NCBI GenBank assembly: GCA_030429205.1
Contig: JAUICZ010000001.1
Location: forward strand, 2,276,216-2,340,215
Origin: Bacteroidia bacterium
Lineage (GTDB): Bacteria; Bacteroidota; Bacteroidia; Chitinophagales; Chitinophagaceae
Direction of reading: 5' to 3'
Length of the DNA stretch: 64,000 nt
Part shown: positions 17,639 through 26,229 of the stretch, piece after piece
Numbering within the stretch: position 1 is the stretch's first letter
Layout of the letters: every line of letters starts with the position of its first letter
Translations under genes and position numbers: made by a program
The notes under the pieces: generated by a model
Database searches by the model: none
Told to the model about the DNA's origin: nothing
What the model saw: the letters and a program-made list of their open reading frames with translations, nothing else

Positions 17639-18739
17639 ATGTCTTTTTCTCTAAGAAGGTTTATAAGTACATGTGTGCTTTTCTCTTTATGTGTGCTGTT
17701 AGTTGTTGATGCAATGGCAAAAGATGCTGATAGTACAAAAACTAAAGCGGTAAGCATTTTCCCCTTTCCGGTGTTTTCATACACTCCTGAAACGAACTTT
17801 CTTTTTGGCGCAGGTGCTTCTTTTACATTTAGGTTTAAGAAAGACCCACCAACAGCAAAGCCAACCAATATTTTTGCCGGTGGGGCATATACACTCAATA
17901 AACAGATATTACTGTACACATTATATAAAGTATTTTACGATAGTAGTAAGTATTACTTTTTTGGTGAGGTAGGCTATTTTAAGTACAATTTCTTTTACTA
18001 CGGGGTAGGGCAAAATGCGGTGTCAGAAGAGTTGTATGATGTGGATTTTCCGCGTATTATGGTCAATGCCACACGAAGAGTTTTGCCTAACATTTATCTG
18101 GGGGTACGCTATCAATACGAGAACTTTCAGGTACATAACCAACAACCAGCAGGCGAGCTTATTAAGGGCAATATTCCCGGTAGTTTAGGTAGTATAGTTT
18201 CTGGTGCAGGTATTGGTATGGTGTACGACTCTCGGGATAGTATATTTTACCCGAGAAAGGGCATTTATAGTGAGACTCACTTTACTAATTATGGTAAACT
18301 GTGGGGTGGCAACTTCAATTACAACAGGCTAATAATAGATGTAACAGGATATAAAGTATTGTTTAAGGATGTTGTGTTGGCGACCAATAGTTATAATAGT
18401 TTTATAACGGGTACAGCACCGTTCCAGCAGATGTCTTTGATTGGTGGAACAAAGAAAATGCGCGGTTACTACGAGGGGACTTTTAGGGACCAAAACCTGA
18501 TGATGTTGCAGGCAGAAACGCGTTTCCCTTTATTCTGGAGGTTTGGCGCAGTTGCCTTTGGTAGTGTCGGCTTTATAGGTAACAATACAGACTTTATACG
18601 CTTTAATGACCCCAAGTATACCTACGGAGCAGGTTTGAGGTTCAAGATTACACCCAAAGACCACCTAAACCTAAGAATAGACTATGGTATTGGCCCGGGC
18701 ACCAGTGGTGCTTATATAACTATTGGAGAAGCGTTTTAA
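17639..18739 (+). CDS. BamA/TamA (Omp85) family outer-membrane protein
   Basis: 366 residues with a signal peptide (to about residue 27) and then alternating amphipathic strands of an outer-membrane barrel, ending in a C-terminal Phe as usual. Segments such as GAGIGMVYDSRDSIFYPRKGIYSE and IGGTKKMRGYYEG match the surface-antigen (D15) barrel, the latter including the RGY-type motif of the barrel lid loop. No POTRA domain is present, so it is the short barrel-only type rather than BamA itself. Substrate unknown. Its stop codon shares the palindrome TTAA with the stop of the convergent nucleoside phosphorylase gene. Confidence 0.8.
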   Translation: MSFSLRRFISTCVLFSLCVLLVVDAMAKDADSTKTKAVSIFPFPVFSYTPETNFLFGAGASFTFRFKKDPPTAKPTNIFAGGAYTLNKQILLYTLYKVFYDSSKYYFFGEVGYFKYNFFYYGVGQNAVSEELYDVDFPRIMVNATRRVLPNIYLGVRYQYENFQVHNQQPAGELIKGNIPGSLGSIVSGAGIGMVYDSRDSIFYPRKGIYSETHFTNYGKLWGGNFNYNRLIIDVTGYKVLFKDVVLATNSYNSFITGTAPFQQMSLIGGTKKMRGYYEGTFRDQNLMMLQAETRFPLFWRFGAVAFGSVGFIGNNTDFIRFNDPKYTYGAGLRFKITPKDHLNLRIDYGIGPGTSGAYITIGEAF

Positions 18740-19554
18740 AGCGCTGCAATAACAGCAGCAAACAAGTCACTTAACTTACCATCTGCCTTGCCTGCCACCT
18801 CAATAATTTCTGCAATGTTTACAGGCTTTAAGTTGTCTGGGTCGCACTCGTCTGTAACAACACTTACAGCAGCACAAGGTAGTTTCAGTTGGTTGGCAAC
18901 TATTACTTCAGGTACAGTGCTCATCCCCACAAGGTCTGCACCTATAATCTTTAAATAGCGGTATTCAGCTTTAGTTTCCAGATTTGGTCCCATTACAGAA
19001 GCGTACACGCCTGACCTAATGTTTAGCTCTTGCTCTTGTGCTTTCTTTTTAATGGTGTAGCCCATTTCATTATCATATGGGTTGCTCATGTCAGGGAATC
19101 GCTCTCCATATTCAGGGGCGTTTAATCCCCTCAATGGGTTTTCTGGTTGTAGGTTGATGTGATCTTTTATAAGTATTAAGTCTCCTTTTTTGTAATCTAG
19201 GTTAACACCGCCTGCGGCATTGCTTAGTAAAAGTTTCTGTATGCCTAATGCGTGCATTACTCTTACCGGGAATGTGATTTGTTGCATGCTATAGCCCTCG
19301 TAGTAATGAAAGCGACCTTGCATGGCCAATACTTTGGTAGTGCCGATTGTACCGTAAATAAGCTTTCCTGAATGAGACTCAACTGTAGCAGTAGGGAAGT
19401 GAGGGATATCTTCGTAAGAAATAGTACTTATGATAGATATCTTATCTACCAGCTTACCTAAGCCTGTTCCTAAAACAATACCAACAGTAGCATCTGTTAG
19501 TCCTTTTTCTGTTAAGTATTTCTTCGCTTCTTGTATGCTGTCTAAATAGCTCAT
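18736..19554 (-). CDS. punA: Purine nucleoside phosphorylase
   Basis: 272 residues, the length of trimeric PNP (inosine/guanosine type). It phosphorolyses purine nucleosides to the free base and (deoxy)ribose-1-phosphate in the cytoplasm. Signatures are GTGLG (phosphate loop), SHSGKLIYG, MQGRFHYYEGY, SNAAGGVN, VMGPNLETKAEYR with the purine-binding Glu, and GADLVGMSTVPEV. It lies divergent from the arsenosugar genes with only 114 bases between. Because ArsS makes a 5'-dimethylarsinoyl nucleoside, a PNP here could remove its adenine; this is a context inference, and a plain salvage role remains possible. A -7-like TAGATTTG lies at 19583-19590 on the minus strand, without a matching TTG. Confidence 0.92.
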   Translation of the reverse strand: MSYLDSIQEAKKYLTEKGLTDATVGIVLGTGLGKLVDKISIISTISYEDIPHFPTATVESHSGKLIYGTIGTTKVLAMQGRFHYYEGYSMQQITFPVRVMHALGIQKLLLSNAAGGVNLDYKKGDLILIKDHINLQPENPLRGLNAPEYGERFPDMSNPYDNEMGYTIKKKAQEQELNIRSGVYASVMGPNLETKAEYRYLKIIGADLVGMSTVPEVIVANQLKLPCAAVSVVTDECDPDNLKPVNIAEIIEVAGKADGKLSDLFAAVIAAL

Positions 19555-19668
19555 TTCAAATCTTTGCAGGCTAAAATAAAACCAAATCTATAGATAATTC
19601 GTTATTACGGTATAACTTATGTAATGTTAAGAGTATAGCAACGTCAATAACATAAATCAAGTATAAAT

Positions 19669-20004
19669 ATGGCAAATCATTATTACAATGCAGAAGATCT
19701 GAACAAGTTTGGTAAAGTAGGTGAGTTTCAAAAAGAGATGGCAGATAAGTTCTTCGATTGGTACGGAGAGGTTTTTAAGGATAGTGCATTGTCAGCAAAA
19801 GAAAAGTCTTTGATCGCACTAGCTGTAGCACATGCGGTACAATGTCCGTATTGTATAGATGCATATAGTAGTGATGCATATGAAAAAGGATATAACGAAG
19901 CACAAATGATGGAGGCGGTGCATGTGGCTACTGCAATTCGTGGTGGGGCATCATTGGTACACGGTGTGCAAATGATGAATAAGGTGAAGAGTATTGCTAT
20001 GTAA
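19669..20004 (+). CDS. Arsenosugar-associated peroxidase-like protein (CMD family)
   Basis: 111 residues of the carboxymuconolactone decarboxylase/AhpD-like fold with the redox motif Cys59-Pro-Tyr-Cys62 (VQCPYCIDAYS) and a conserved His about twenty residues later. This subfamily is known to accompany arsS and arsM; some relatives carry selenocysteine at the first Cys, but here the codon is for Cys and there is no UGA. It is the first gene of the plus-strand arsenosugar operon, 26 bases before arsS. The reaction is not established; a thiol-redox step on an arsenic intermediate is plausible. Confidence 0.88.
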   Translation: MANHYYNAEDLNKFGKVGEFQKEMADKFFDWYGEVFKDSALSAKEKSLIALAVAHAVQCPYCIDAYSSDAYEKGYNEAQMMEAVHVATAIRGGASLVHGVQMMNKVKSIAM

Positions 20005-20030
20005 TAGCATTAGATAAACAGGTAGGATAT

Positions 20031-21071
20031 ATGAAATCATTAAAGGCATTGGCCAACAAGCTGGCTGATACAGATTATCAATTAGAGGTGTTACAACGAG
20101 AACCTGAACGTTTTCCTTCTTTTGAGGAGCAACTAAAAACGATTGGGTTGTTCCCATTGAAGCCGACAGGTGTTGAGGTGTTTCAGATCAACATAGGTAA
20201 AATGTGTAATCAGGTGTGTAAGCATTGCCATGTAGATGCAGGCCCTGACAGGAAAGAGATCATGACTCAAGAAACCATGCAGCAATGTCTGGATGTTTTA
20301 GCTGCAAATCCCTCGTTGCAAACAGTTGATCTAACAGGTGGTGCACCGGAAATGAACCCCAATTTCAGGTGGTTTGTTGAAGGCATTAAAGCATTAGATA
20401 GGCATGTTATTGTAAGGTGTAATTTGACCATTATTAGAGCAAATAAGAAGTTTTACGATCTGCCTGAGTTCTATAAAAAACATGATATAGAAGTAGTTTC
20501 TTCATTGCCGTTTTATACACAAGACCGTACGGACAGGCAGCGTGGAGATGGTGTTTTTGAAGATAGCATCAAAGCCTTGCAAATGTTGAATGAAGTGGGC
20601 TATGGTAAAGAGGGAACAGGTTTACTACTGAACTTGGTGTATAACCCCGCAGGAGCATTTTTGCCTCCTCCGCAAGAAGGCCTAAAAGCAGAATATAAAA
20701 AGGCATTAAAACAAGATTTTGATATAGAGTTTAATGATCTTTTTGCCATAACTAATTTGCCTATTAGCCGTTATTTAGATTACTTGCTAGTGTCTGGCAA
20801 TTATGAAGATTATATGCAGAAGCTGATAACCGCGTTTAACCCTGCGGCCGCTGTGGGGGTAATGTGTAGAGATACTATATCTATTGATTGGGAAGGCTAT
20901 CTATATGATTGTGATTTTAATCAGATGCTGAACCTTAAGGTGGAAAGTAAAGGAAAGCATATATCAGACTTTCACCTTGAAGAGTTAAATCAAAGAAGTA
21001 TTATTGTAAACCAACATTGCTATGGCTGTACCGCAGGTGCTGGTAGTAGTTGTGGCGGAACTACTGCTTAA
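20031..21071 (+). CDS. arsS: Arsenosugar biosynthesis radical SAM enzyme ArsS
   Basis: 346 residues. The radical SAM cluster motif is Cys59-x3-Cys63-x2-Cys66 (CNQVCKHC), followed by DLTGGAPEMNP as the SAM-binding GGE-like segment. The C-terminal domain (DUF3641 type) carries Cys330-x2-Cys333 and Cys341 in HCYGCTAGAGSSCGG. ArsS transfers the 5'-deoxyadenosyl group of SAM to dimethylated arsenic, giving the nucleoside precursor of arsenosugars. In some organisms a C-terminal Cys is replaced by selenocysteine; not here. It lies between the CMD protein and arsM, which follows after 17 bases. Confidence 0.95.
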   Translation: MKSLKALANKLADTDYQLEVLQREPERFPSFEEQLKTIGLFPLKPTGVEVFQINIGKMCNQVCKHCHVDAGPDRKEIMTQETMQQCLDVLAANPSLQTVDLTGGAPEMNPNFRWFVEGIKALDRHVIVRCNLTIIRANKKFYDLPEFYKKHDIEVVSSLPFYTQDRTDRQRGDGVFEDSIKALQMLNEVGYGKEGTGLLLNLVYNPAGAFLPPPQEGLKAEYKKALKQDFDIEFNDLFAITNLPISRYLDYLLVSGNYEDYMQKLITAFNPAAAVGVMCRDTISIDWEGYLYDCDFNQMLNLKVESKGKHISDFHLEELNQRSIIVNQHCYGCTAGAGSSCGGTTA

Positions 21072-21088
21072 TAATATTAAATAGGAAT

Positions 21089-22063
21089 ATGTCTACTAGT
21101 TATTTAGAAACAACAAAAGATGTTTATAAGAAAGCAGCAGAAACCCCGGATGTGGGTTTGTGTTGTACAACAACGCCTGTATGGCAACTGCCTGAATTAA
21201 GTATACCGCAGCGTATGTTAGAGATGAACTATGGTTGCGGTAGTACGGTGCATCCAAGAGATCTTATTAATAACCCTAAGATACTATATGTAGGTGTTGG
21301 TGGCGGAATGGAGCTACTGCAGTTTGCGTACTTCAGCAGACAAGACGCGGGTGTAATTGGTATAGATGTAGTAGATGAAATGCTGACAGCTTGTAAAGAA
21401 AACTTTCAACAGGCAGAGCAAGAGAACGCATGGTTCAAATCGAACTTTGTAGACCTTAGAAAAGGAGATGCATTACACTTGCCTGTAGAAGATAACAGCA
21501 TAAATGTTGCTGCTCAAAATTGCCTCTTCAACATATTCAAACAAGACGAGCTTAAGTTAGCATTGAAAGAAATGTATCGTGTATTAAAGCCTCATGGCAG
21601 GTTGGTGTTGTCAGACCCAACATGTGAGGATGAGATGCCAGATAACCTTAAAGAAGATGAAGAACTGCGAGCGTTATGCTTAAGTGGTGCTTTGCCATTA
21701 AAAGAATACATAAAAATGTTGACAGATGCAGGTTTCGGTACTATAGAGGTCAGAGCAAAGCGTCCGTACAGAATACTTTCTCCTAAACATTACGATACAC
21801 CACATCAAGTTTATATAGAGAGTGTAGAAGTGTGCGCTATCAAAGATCCGATGCCAGCAGATGGGCCTTGTGTATTTACAGGAAAAACCGCTATCTATTT
21901 TGGTGATGAAGAGTATTTTGATGACGAAAAAGGACATGTGCTGATGCCTAACCAGCCACTGTCGGTTTGTGATAAAACAGCTGCAGCATTAGCTGGTTTA
22001 GGTAGGGATGATATTCATATCTCAGATTCAACTTGGTTTTACGATGGTGGCGGTTGCTGCTAA
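21089..22063 (+). CDS. arsM: Arsenite methyltransferase ArsM (arsenosugar type)
   Basis: 324 residues from the ATG at 21089, which has AGGA just upstream; an in-frame start at 21050 inside arsS is less likely. Class I SAM methyltransferase with the glycine-rich loop YVGVGGGMELL. Cysteines typical of arsenite binding are visible: the N-terminal Cys25-Cys26 pair, Cys50 (YGCGS), the NCLFNIF cysteine and the CLSGAL cysteine. The protein also ends in a vicinal pair (GGGCC). It methylates As(III) to supply ArsS. The DUF2064 transferase gene follows after a terminator-like hairpin. Confidence 0.95.
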   Translation: MSTSYLETTKDVYKKAAETPDVGLCCTTTPVWQLPELSIPQRMLEMNYGCGSTVHPRDLINNPKILYVGVGGGMELLQFAYFSRQDAGVIGIDVVDEMLTACKENFQQAEQENAWFKSNFVDLRKGDALHLPVEDNSINVAAQNCLFNIFKQDELKLALKEMYRVLKPHGRLVLSDPTCEDEMPDNLKEDEELRALCLSGALPLKEYIKMLTDAGFGTIEVRAKRPYRILSPKHYDTPHQVYIESVEVCAIKDPMPADGPCVFTGKTAIYFGDEEYFDDEKGHVLMPNQPLSVCDKTAAALAGLGRDDIHISDSTWFYDGGGCC

Positions 22064-22078
22064 TAAAAACTTTTTTAT

Positions 22079-22108
22079 AGCCACTCTGTAAGGGTGGCTT
22101 TCCTTTTT
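22079..22108 (+). terminator. Terminator-like hairpin abutting next start codon
   Basis: Nine-base-pair stem AGCCACTCT / AGGGTGGCT (one G-U pair) with the three-base loop GTA, followed by TTCCTTTTT that ends immediately before the ATG at 22109. It is a good intrinsic terminator for arsM, yet the next gene of the cluster begins on its last base, leaving no room for a separate promoter or ribosome site. Confidence 0.75.
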
Positions 22109-22696
22109 ATGAATAAGAACGCGCTTATAGTATTTGTAAAGAACCCAATAGTGGGAAAGGTGAAAACCAGGTTAGCCAAAGACATTGGTGATGCAAAAGC
22201 AGTAGAAGTATATAAGAAACTATTACGTCATACTCGTGCTATTATTGAAGGTGTTGATGCTGATAAGTATGTGTTTTACGGCGATTATATTAATGATGAT
22301 GATATTTGGAATGACGACTTTACGAAAGTATTGCAACAAGGCGATGATTTAGGACAACGAATGTTGCAGGCTTTTAAGCAGTTACTGGAGAAAGGGCATG
22401 AACAAGTGGTCATCATTGGTAGCGATTGTTATGAGTTGAATACTACTATCATTAATAAAGCGTACAGCAGCTTACAGGAAACGGATACCGTAATAGGTCC
22501 TACTTTAGATGGCGGTTACTACTTACTTGGCATGACGCGTTTGCAAGACTTTTTATTTAAGAATATAGAGTGGAGTACAGATACTGTATATGCTAATACG
22601 ATAGATGTTATAAAACAAAAGAAACTTTCATATACATCATTGCAGCAGTTGAGTGATGTTGATTATGTGAAAGATGTTCCTGAAAATTGGTTGTAA
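22109..22696 (+). CDS. TIGR04282-type arsenosugar transferase (DUF2064)
   Basis: 195 residues from the ATG at 22109; a GTG at 22094 lies inside the terminator stem and is disfavoured. The protein has the nucleotidyl/glycosyl-transferase-like DUF2064 fold: ALIVFVKNPIVGKVKTRLAKDIG at the N terminus (nucleotide-binding signature), GSDCYELN and GPTLDGGYYLLGM. This family was first named rSAM/selenodomain-associated transferase 1 and is now linked to arsenosugar biosynthesis by co-occurrence with arsS. It probably installs the sugar aglycone or an activated head group; the exact reaction is not known. Confidence 0.88.
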   Translation: MNKNALIVFVKNPIVGKVKTRLAKDIGDAKAVEVYKKLLRHTRAIIEGVDADKYVFYGDYINDDDIWNDDFTKVLQQGDDLGQRMLQAFKQLLEKGHEQVVIIGSDCYELNTTIINKAYSSLQETDTVIGPTLDGGYYLLGMTRLQDFLFKNIEWSTDTVYANTIDVIKQKKLSYTSLQQLSDVDYVKDVPENWL

Positions 22697-22715
22697 GCTG
22701 TATATTAGGTGCTGA

Positions 22716-23654
22716 ATGTTATACCTACTGGCAAAAGTACTGGTTTGGTCTGCCTCCAAGATATATTGCAGCAGATTTAACTATAATAAAGAACACTTGT
22801 ATAATGGAGACAAGCCATTGATATTGGCATGTAACCATCCCAACTCTTTTTTAGATGCTATTGTGTTGGGTGGTTATCACAGACGCCCCTTACACTTTTT
22901 AGCCAGAGGAGATGCCTTTAAGAACCCACGTGCAGCAAAGGTCATGCGTGCGTTGAAGATGATACCTATTTACAGGATAAGCGAAGGCAAAGAAAATCTG
23001 GATAATAATAAACAGACTTTTCAAGACTGCATGGAGGTGTTTAGGAATAATGGTATTGTACTTATTTTTTCTGAAGGTATCTCTATTAACGAGTGGCGAC
23101 TGCGTCCCTTAAAGAAAGGTACAGCTCGTATTGCCTGGATGTGCTGGAAGGAAGAAAACATCGCAGATATGCTGGTGCAGCCTACTGGTATTAATTACAA
23201 CTCTTTTGATGGTCCTCCTAAAGTGATGGATTACCGTTTTGCTCCAGTGTTTGGCATGAATGATTTTGAGTTGAACAGTGCACCTGAGTTTTACCAGGCA
23301 TTCAATGAGCGATTAAAAAAAGATTTGGAGCCATTAGTCTTAGATAAAGAACACAAAGACTTACAACAGAAAAAGAATCTTTTTAAAAAGTTTTTGATAG
23401 CACTGCCCGCAATTATCGGGTATTTAGTACACCGTCCTTTTTATGTGCAGTGGAAGAAGTTTATTTCTAAAAAAACTAAAGGAACCGTTTTTTATGACTC
23501 TGTAATGTTTACCAGCTTAATGCTGATCTATCCCATACTGGTGTTCTTAATATCACTCTTTACGGTAATGCTAACAGGTAACGCAGTATTCTGGTTCTTG
23601 TTTTTGGTACTACCGTTTACAGCTTGGTGCTACAAAGAGTACAAGGCTATTTAA
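22716..23654 (+). CDS. PlsC-type lysophospholipid/glycerol-3-P acyltransferase
   Basis: 312 residues. The acyltransferase box is NHPNSFLDAI, with five rather than the usual four residues between His and Asp, as in SCT1/GPT2-like acyltransferases, which use glycerol-3-phosphate. The third box is IFSEGIS, followed by RLRPLKKGTARIAW. Two hydrophobic segments near residues 260-305 anchor it to the membrane. It follows the arsenosugar transferase gene by 19 bases on the same strand, so it may acylate an arsenosugar glycerol product to an arsenolipid; alternatively it serves general phospholipid synthesis. Its last eight bases overlap the convergent VOC gene. Confidence 0.82.
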   Translation: MLYLLAKVLVWSASKIYCSRFNYNKEHLYNGDKPLILACNHPNSFLDAIVLGGYHRRPLHFLARGDAFKNPRAAKVMRALKMIPIYRISEGKENLDNNKQTFQDCMEVFRNNGIVLIFSEGISINEWRLRPLKKGTARIAWMCWKEENIADMLVQPTGINYNSFDGPPKVMDYRFAPVFGMNDFELNSAPEFYQAFNERLKKDLEPLVLDKEHKDLQQKKNLFKKFLIALPAIIGYLVHRPFYVQWKKFISKKTKGTVFYDSVMFTSLMLIYPILVFLISLFTVMLTGNAVFWFLFLVLPFTAWCYKEYKAI

Positions 23655-24696
23655 CCTTACTGAGTGCCAGGAGCTTTATCATCCAGTCGGGTAGAGGTTT
23701 TTCTAAGTTTCGCTTTTTTAAATTGATGTATAGCCCCAGCTTTTTCATTACAGGTACTTTGTGTGTTTCTACCAGTTCTATTAATGTACCCTCAGGGGAC
23801 TCTATATAGCAAAACCTGCCCGCTGCGCTTTCCATGTCAAAAGAATTCTCGCTATCTACAGAAAAAGCAAAGCCGTGTTTCTCGGCAGTTTGTTTCAAGC
23901 CATCCATATTGATAACATCGAAGCACAGGTGTACAAACCCTAAATCGCCCCAGTATCTGCCATCAAATATTTTTCGAGGTGTTTTGTCCAGTACTTGTAC
24001 CAGTTCAATATCAATATCGCCCAGAAGTTTACCAAAGCCGCCTTTGCCACTTTGAGGTTTTCTTAATAACACTCTTCTGTATTTATGATTGCCTTCTTGA
24101 GGTACATCTTTAAAATTATCGGTAGTGTCGTATATCAATTCTGATATGCCTAAAACATCTCTGTATAGGGTAATGGCTTTCTCCATGTCAGATACACCGA
24201 TTACCGCACCACAAACACCACCTGTAACGCTAGTTGTATTTTGAAACCAGTGGTTGCAACCCACCATGTTGAACACATTGCCATAATCATCTGTTATCCA
24301 AAAATGTTGTTGCTGGTCTGGTCCCGTGTGTAAGTCCGATAAAGTATATCTGCCATCATTTTTATAATATTCATATGCAGCGGCTACATTTTTACATTTC
24401 ATTTTCGCTGCAAATATGCCATAGTCGCCATACTTCGGAGTGTGTTCTGCCGAAACAGGTGTGCGGCTTTTGTACTGCCATATCTCAAAACCACCGCCAC
24501 CGCTAAGGTTCATTGTTAAGGCTGCTCTGCGAGAATGAACATTACCTCCGGTATATTGGGTCATTAGTGCAGCTTCAGCCATATCATCAAATATCAATAC
24601 ATTCATGCCGAACATATCTTTGTATTTGAGCATTCCTTCACCGGTATCGGTTACACCAATACCTATCTGTTGTATTCCTGAAATATAATCGTGCAT
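23647..24696 (-). CDS. Two-domain VOC (glyoxalase-fold) protein
   Basis: 349 residues containing two vicinal-oxygen-chelate modules (about 5-130 and 155-320). Each starts with a beta-alpha-beta unit (IQQIGIGVTDTGEGMLKYKDMFG and AVIGVSDMEKAITLYRDVLG) and the second ends with the metal-ligand-like GTLIELVE. This organisation resembles ring-cleaving dioxygenases and HPPD-like proteins, but no closer assignment is possible. It is the final gene of the long minus-strand operon that begins with the DUF547 lipoprotein, 44 bases after the SDR gene. VOC proteins include arsenic-carbon lyases (ArsI), which makes the arsenic context notable; the typical ArsI double-cysteine motif is not evident. Confidence 0.8.
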   Translation of the reverse strand: MHDYISGIQQIGIGVTDTGEGMLKYKDMFGMNVLIFDDMAEAALMTQYTGGNVHSRRAALTMNLSGGGGFEIWQYKSRTPVSAEHTPKYGDYGIFAAKMKCKNVAAAYEYYKNDGRYTLSDLHTGPDQQQHFWITDDYGNVFNMVGCNHWFQNTTSVTGGVCGAVIGVSDMEKAITLYRDVLGISELIYDTTDNFKDVPQEGNHKYRRVLLRKPQSGKGGFGKLLGDIDIELVQVLDKTPRKIFDGRYWGDLGFVHLCFDVINMDGLKQTAEKHGFAFSVDSENSFDMESAAGRFCYIESPEGTLIELVETHKVPVMKKLGLYINLKKRNLEKPLPDWMIKLLALSKVK

Positions 24697-24740
24697 CTAT
24701 ATCCTATATATCAGACAGGAAGATAGAAAATTCTAGTGTT

Positions 24741-25526
24741 TTATTGCATACCTTTTTTGTGTGCAATGCGATAATATAGGTTGGGGATAAACCACCAAAA
24801 CCACCAGAGCAACCTTTCGCCAGTAGCGATCACAATATGCTTTTTGTTTTTAGTCACTCCGTCCAGTATTTTTTTTGCACATGTATCAACGGGTATTCCG
24901 TTTAGCTGGCCGTCATCCATTTGGCTGTGAGGTGTGCCATCTTTGGTTAGTGCAGACATGGATATAGGTGTATTAATTCTGCCGGGGCTTACTATAGTCG
25001 TATGTATGTTGGTGTTTAGTAATTCGGTTTGTAATGTTTCGAAGTAACCTTTTACAGCATGTTTTGCTGCTGCATAGCCTGTTCGCATAGGGAAGCCCAT
25101 GAGCCCTGCCATACTGCTCAATGCTACAATGTGTCCTGTGTTGCGTTCTTCAAAATGAGGTAGTAAGTATCTTGTAATAGCTACAGCAGTGAAGAAATTG
25201 ATCTCCATTAATTCTCTGTAAACTTTCATATCCGTTTCAGTAGCTAAAGATCTTTGGCTGATTCCTGCAGAGTGTATGACTACGTCAACCTGCCCGTATA
25301 TAGATACAGCTTGTTTTGTTAGTGCTTTAATGCTATTTGATTGATATAGGTCTGCAGGCAAAACAGAACAATCTGTATGGCAGCTTTTCTTTACTTCTGC
25401 AAGCTTATCTGCCGAACGTGCAGTAAGAACAAGCTTAGCGCCTAGCTTGGCTAGTTGCTTAGCTAACTCTGCGCCTATGCCCGATGAGGCACCTGTGATC
25501 CAGACAACTTTATCTTTAAAATGCAT
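24741..25526 (-). CDS. Short-chain dehydrogenase/reductase
   Basis: 261 residues, classical SDR: nucleotide loop TGASSGIG (about 11-18), HSAG, catalytic Ser in ALSSMAG, and YAAAKHA giving Tyr and Lys. The C-terminal extension (WWFWWFIPNLYYRIAHKKG) is aromatic and basic and probably membrane-associated, as in DHRS7-like enzymes. Overlaps the upstream TIGR04283-type transferase gene by 11 bases, indicating tight co-translation. Substrate unknown; an oxidoreduction on the sugar or glycerol part of an arsenosugar would fit the context. Confidence 0.88.
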   Translation of the reverse strand: MHFKDKVVWITGASSGIGAELAKQLAKLGAKLVLTARSADKLAEVKKSCHTDCSVLPADLYQSNSIKALTKQAVSIYGQVDVVIHSAGISQRSLATETDMKVYRELMEINFFTAVAITRYLLPHFEERNTGHIVALSSMAGLMGFPMRTGYAAAKHAVKGYFETLQTELLNTNIHTTIVSPGRINTPISMSALTKDGTPHSQMDDGQLNGIPVDTCAKKILDGVTKNKKHIVIATGERLLWWFWWFIPNLYYRIAHKKGMQ

Positions 25527-26220
25527 TTTTTCTGTAGTTCAACATTCTGTGGTAAGTATTGACAATATCCTGCTGTGCAGCACCTTGCCTATACATTTTT
25601 ACCGCTTTTAAATTAGCTAACTGAACGGCTAACCACGAATTATTATCATACTTTCTGGCAGAAACCAATGTGCTTTTCTGAAATAGCTTGAACTTTCCAT
25701 GTTTGCAAATGTTTTCCAGAAAATCATAATCTTCCATGATCTGCATGTTCTCCTTATAACCACCCACTTTTTCAAAAAGTGACCGTGTAACAAATATACT
25801 CTGATCACCACCGCGAACAAACAGGTAATTTAAACGAGTGCACAGCGCATTTACTTTTAAGATGAACTTGTTGCTGTCGAATTTGGTGATATAGGTACCG
25901 CAATTATAACCACTGTTAAGCGCGCGCTCTATATCACTAGGGTAGGTTATAGGTGGCTTTGTGTCTGCATGTACATAATAAAATATATCCCCTTTAGCAT
26001 GTCGGGTAGCATAGTTCATTTGTCCCGCACGTCCTTTTATTGGAGAGATGAGCGTTTTAGCTCCAGCTGTTTTAGCAATTTCAATAGTATTGTCTTCGCT
26101 GCCTGCATCCGATACAATGATCTCGCACACCTTGCCGCATTCAGCCGCTTTTAAGTGCTCAATAGTATTGCTGATATTATCTGCTTCATTATATGTTGGT
26201 ATGATGATGCTGATCTGCAT
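25516..26220 (-). CDS. TIGR04283-type arsenosugar glycosyltransferase
   Basis: 234-residue family 2 glycosyltransferase: SIIIPTYNEADNI at the N terminus, VSDAGSEDNT, the subfamily-typical KGRAGQMNYATRHAKGD, and VHADT as the metal-binding acidic motif, then GGDQSIFVTRSLFEKVGGY. This subfamily (first named rSAM/selenodomain-associated transferase 2) co-occurs with ArsS. It is encoded on the opposite strand from arsS, inside the convergent operon, which ties that operon to arsenosugar metabolism. Confidence 0.9.
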   Translation of the reverse strand: MQISIIIPTYNEADNISNTIEHLKAAECGKVCEIIVSDAGSEDNTIEIAKTAGAKTLISPIKGRAGQMNYATRHAKGDIFYYVHADTKPPITYPSDIERALNSGYNCGTYITKFDSNKFILKVNALCTRLNYLFVRGGDQSIFVTRSLFEKVGGYKENMQIMEDYDFLENICKHGKFKLFQKSTLVSARKYDNNSWLAVQLANLKAVKMYRQGAAQQDIVNTYHRMLNYRKNAF

Positions 26221-26229
26221 AGTGTACTA

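Noticed and set aside
17518..17919. Minus-strand open frame of 133 codons over the start of the Omp85-type gene
   Set aside because: It would overlap the signal peptide region of a convincing plus-strand gene and has no recognisable product.
20031..21071. Selenocysteine codons in ArsS or the CMD protein, as in some relatives
   Set aside because: All key positions are encoded by ordinary Cys codons and both frames are open without UGA; no SECIS-like element was looked for further.
21050..21088. Longer N terminus for ArsM
   Set aside because: The extra 13 residues overlap the end of arsS; the ATG at 21089 has a purine-rich AGGA upstream and fits the family start.
23647..24696. ArsI-type arsenic-carbon lyase identity for the VOC protein
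   Set aside because: It is a VOC protein near arsenic genes, but the vicinal cysteine pair of ArsI is not visible and the two-domain size differs.
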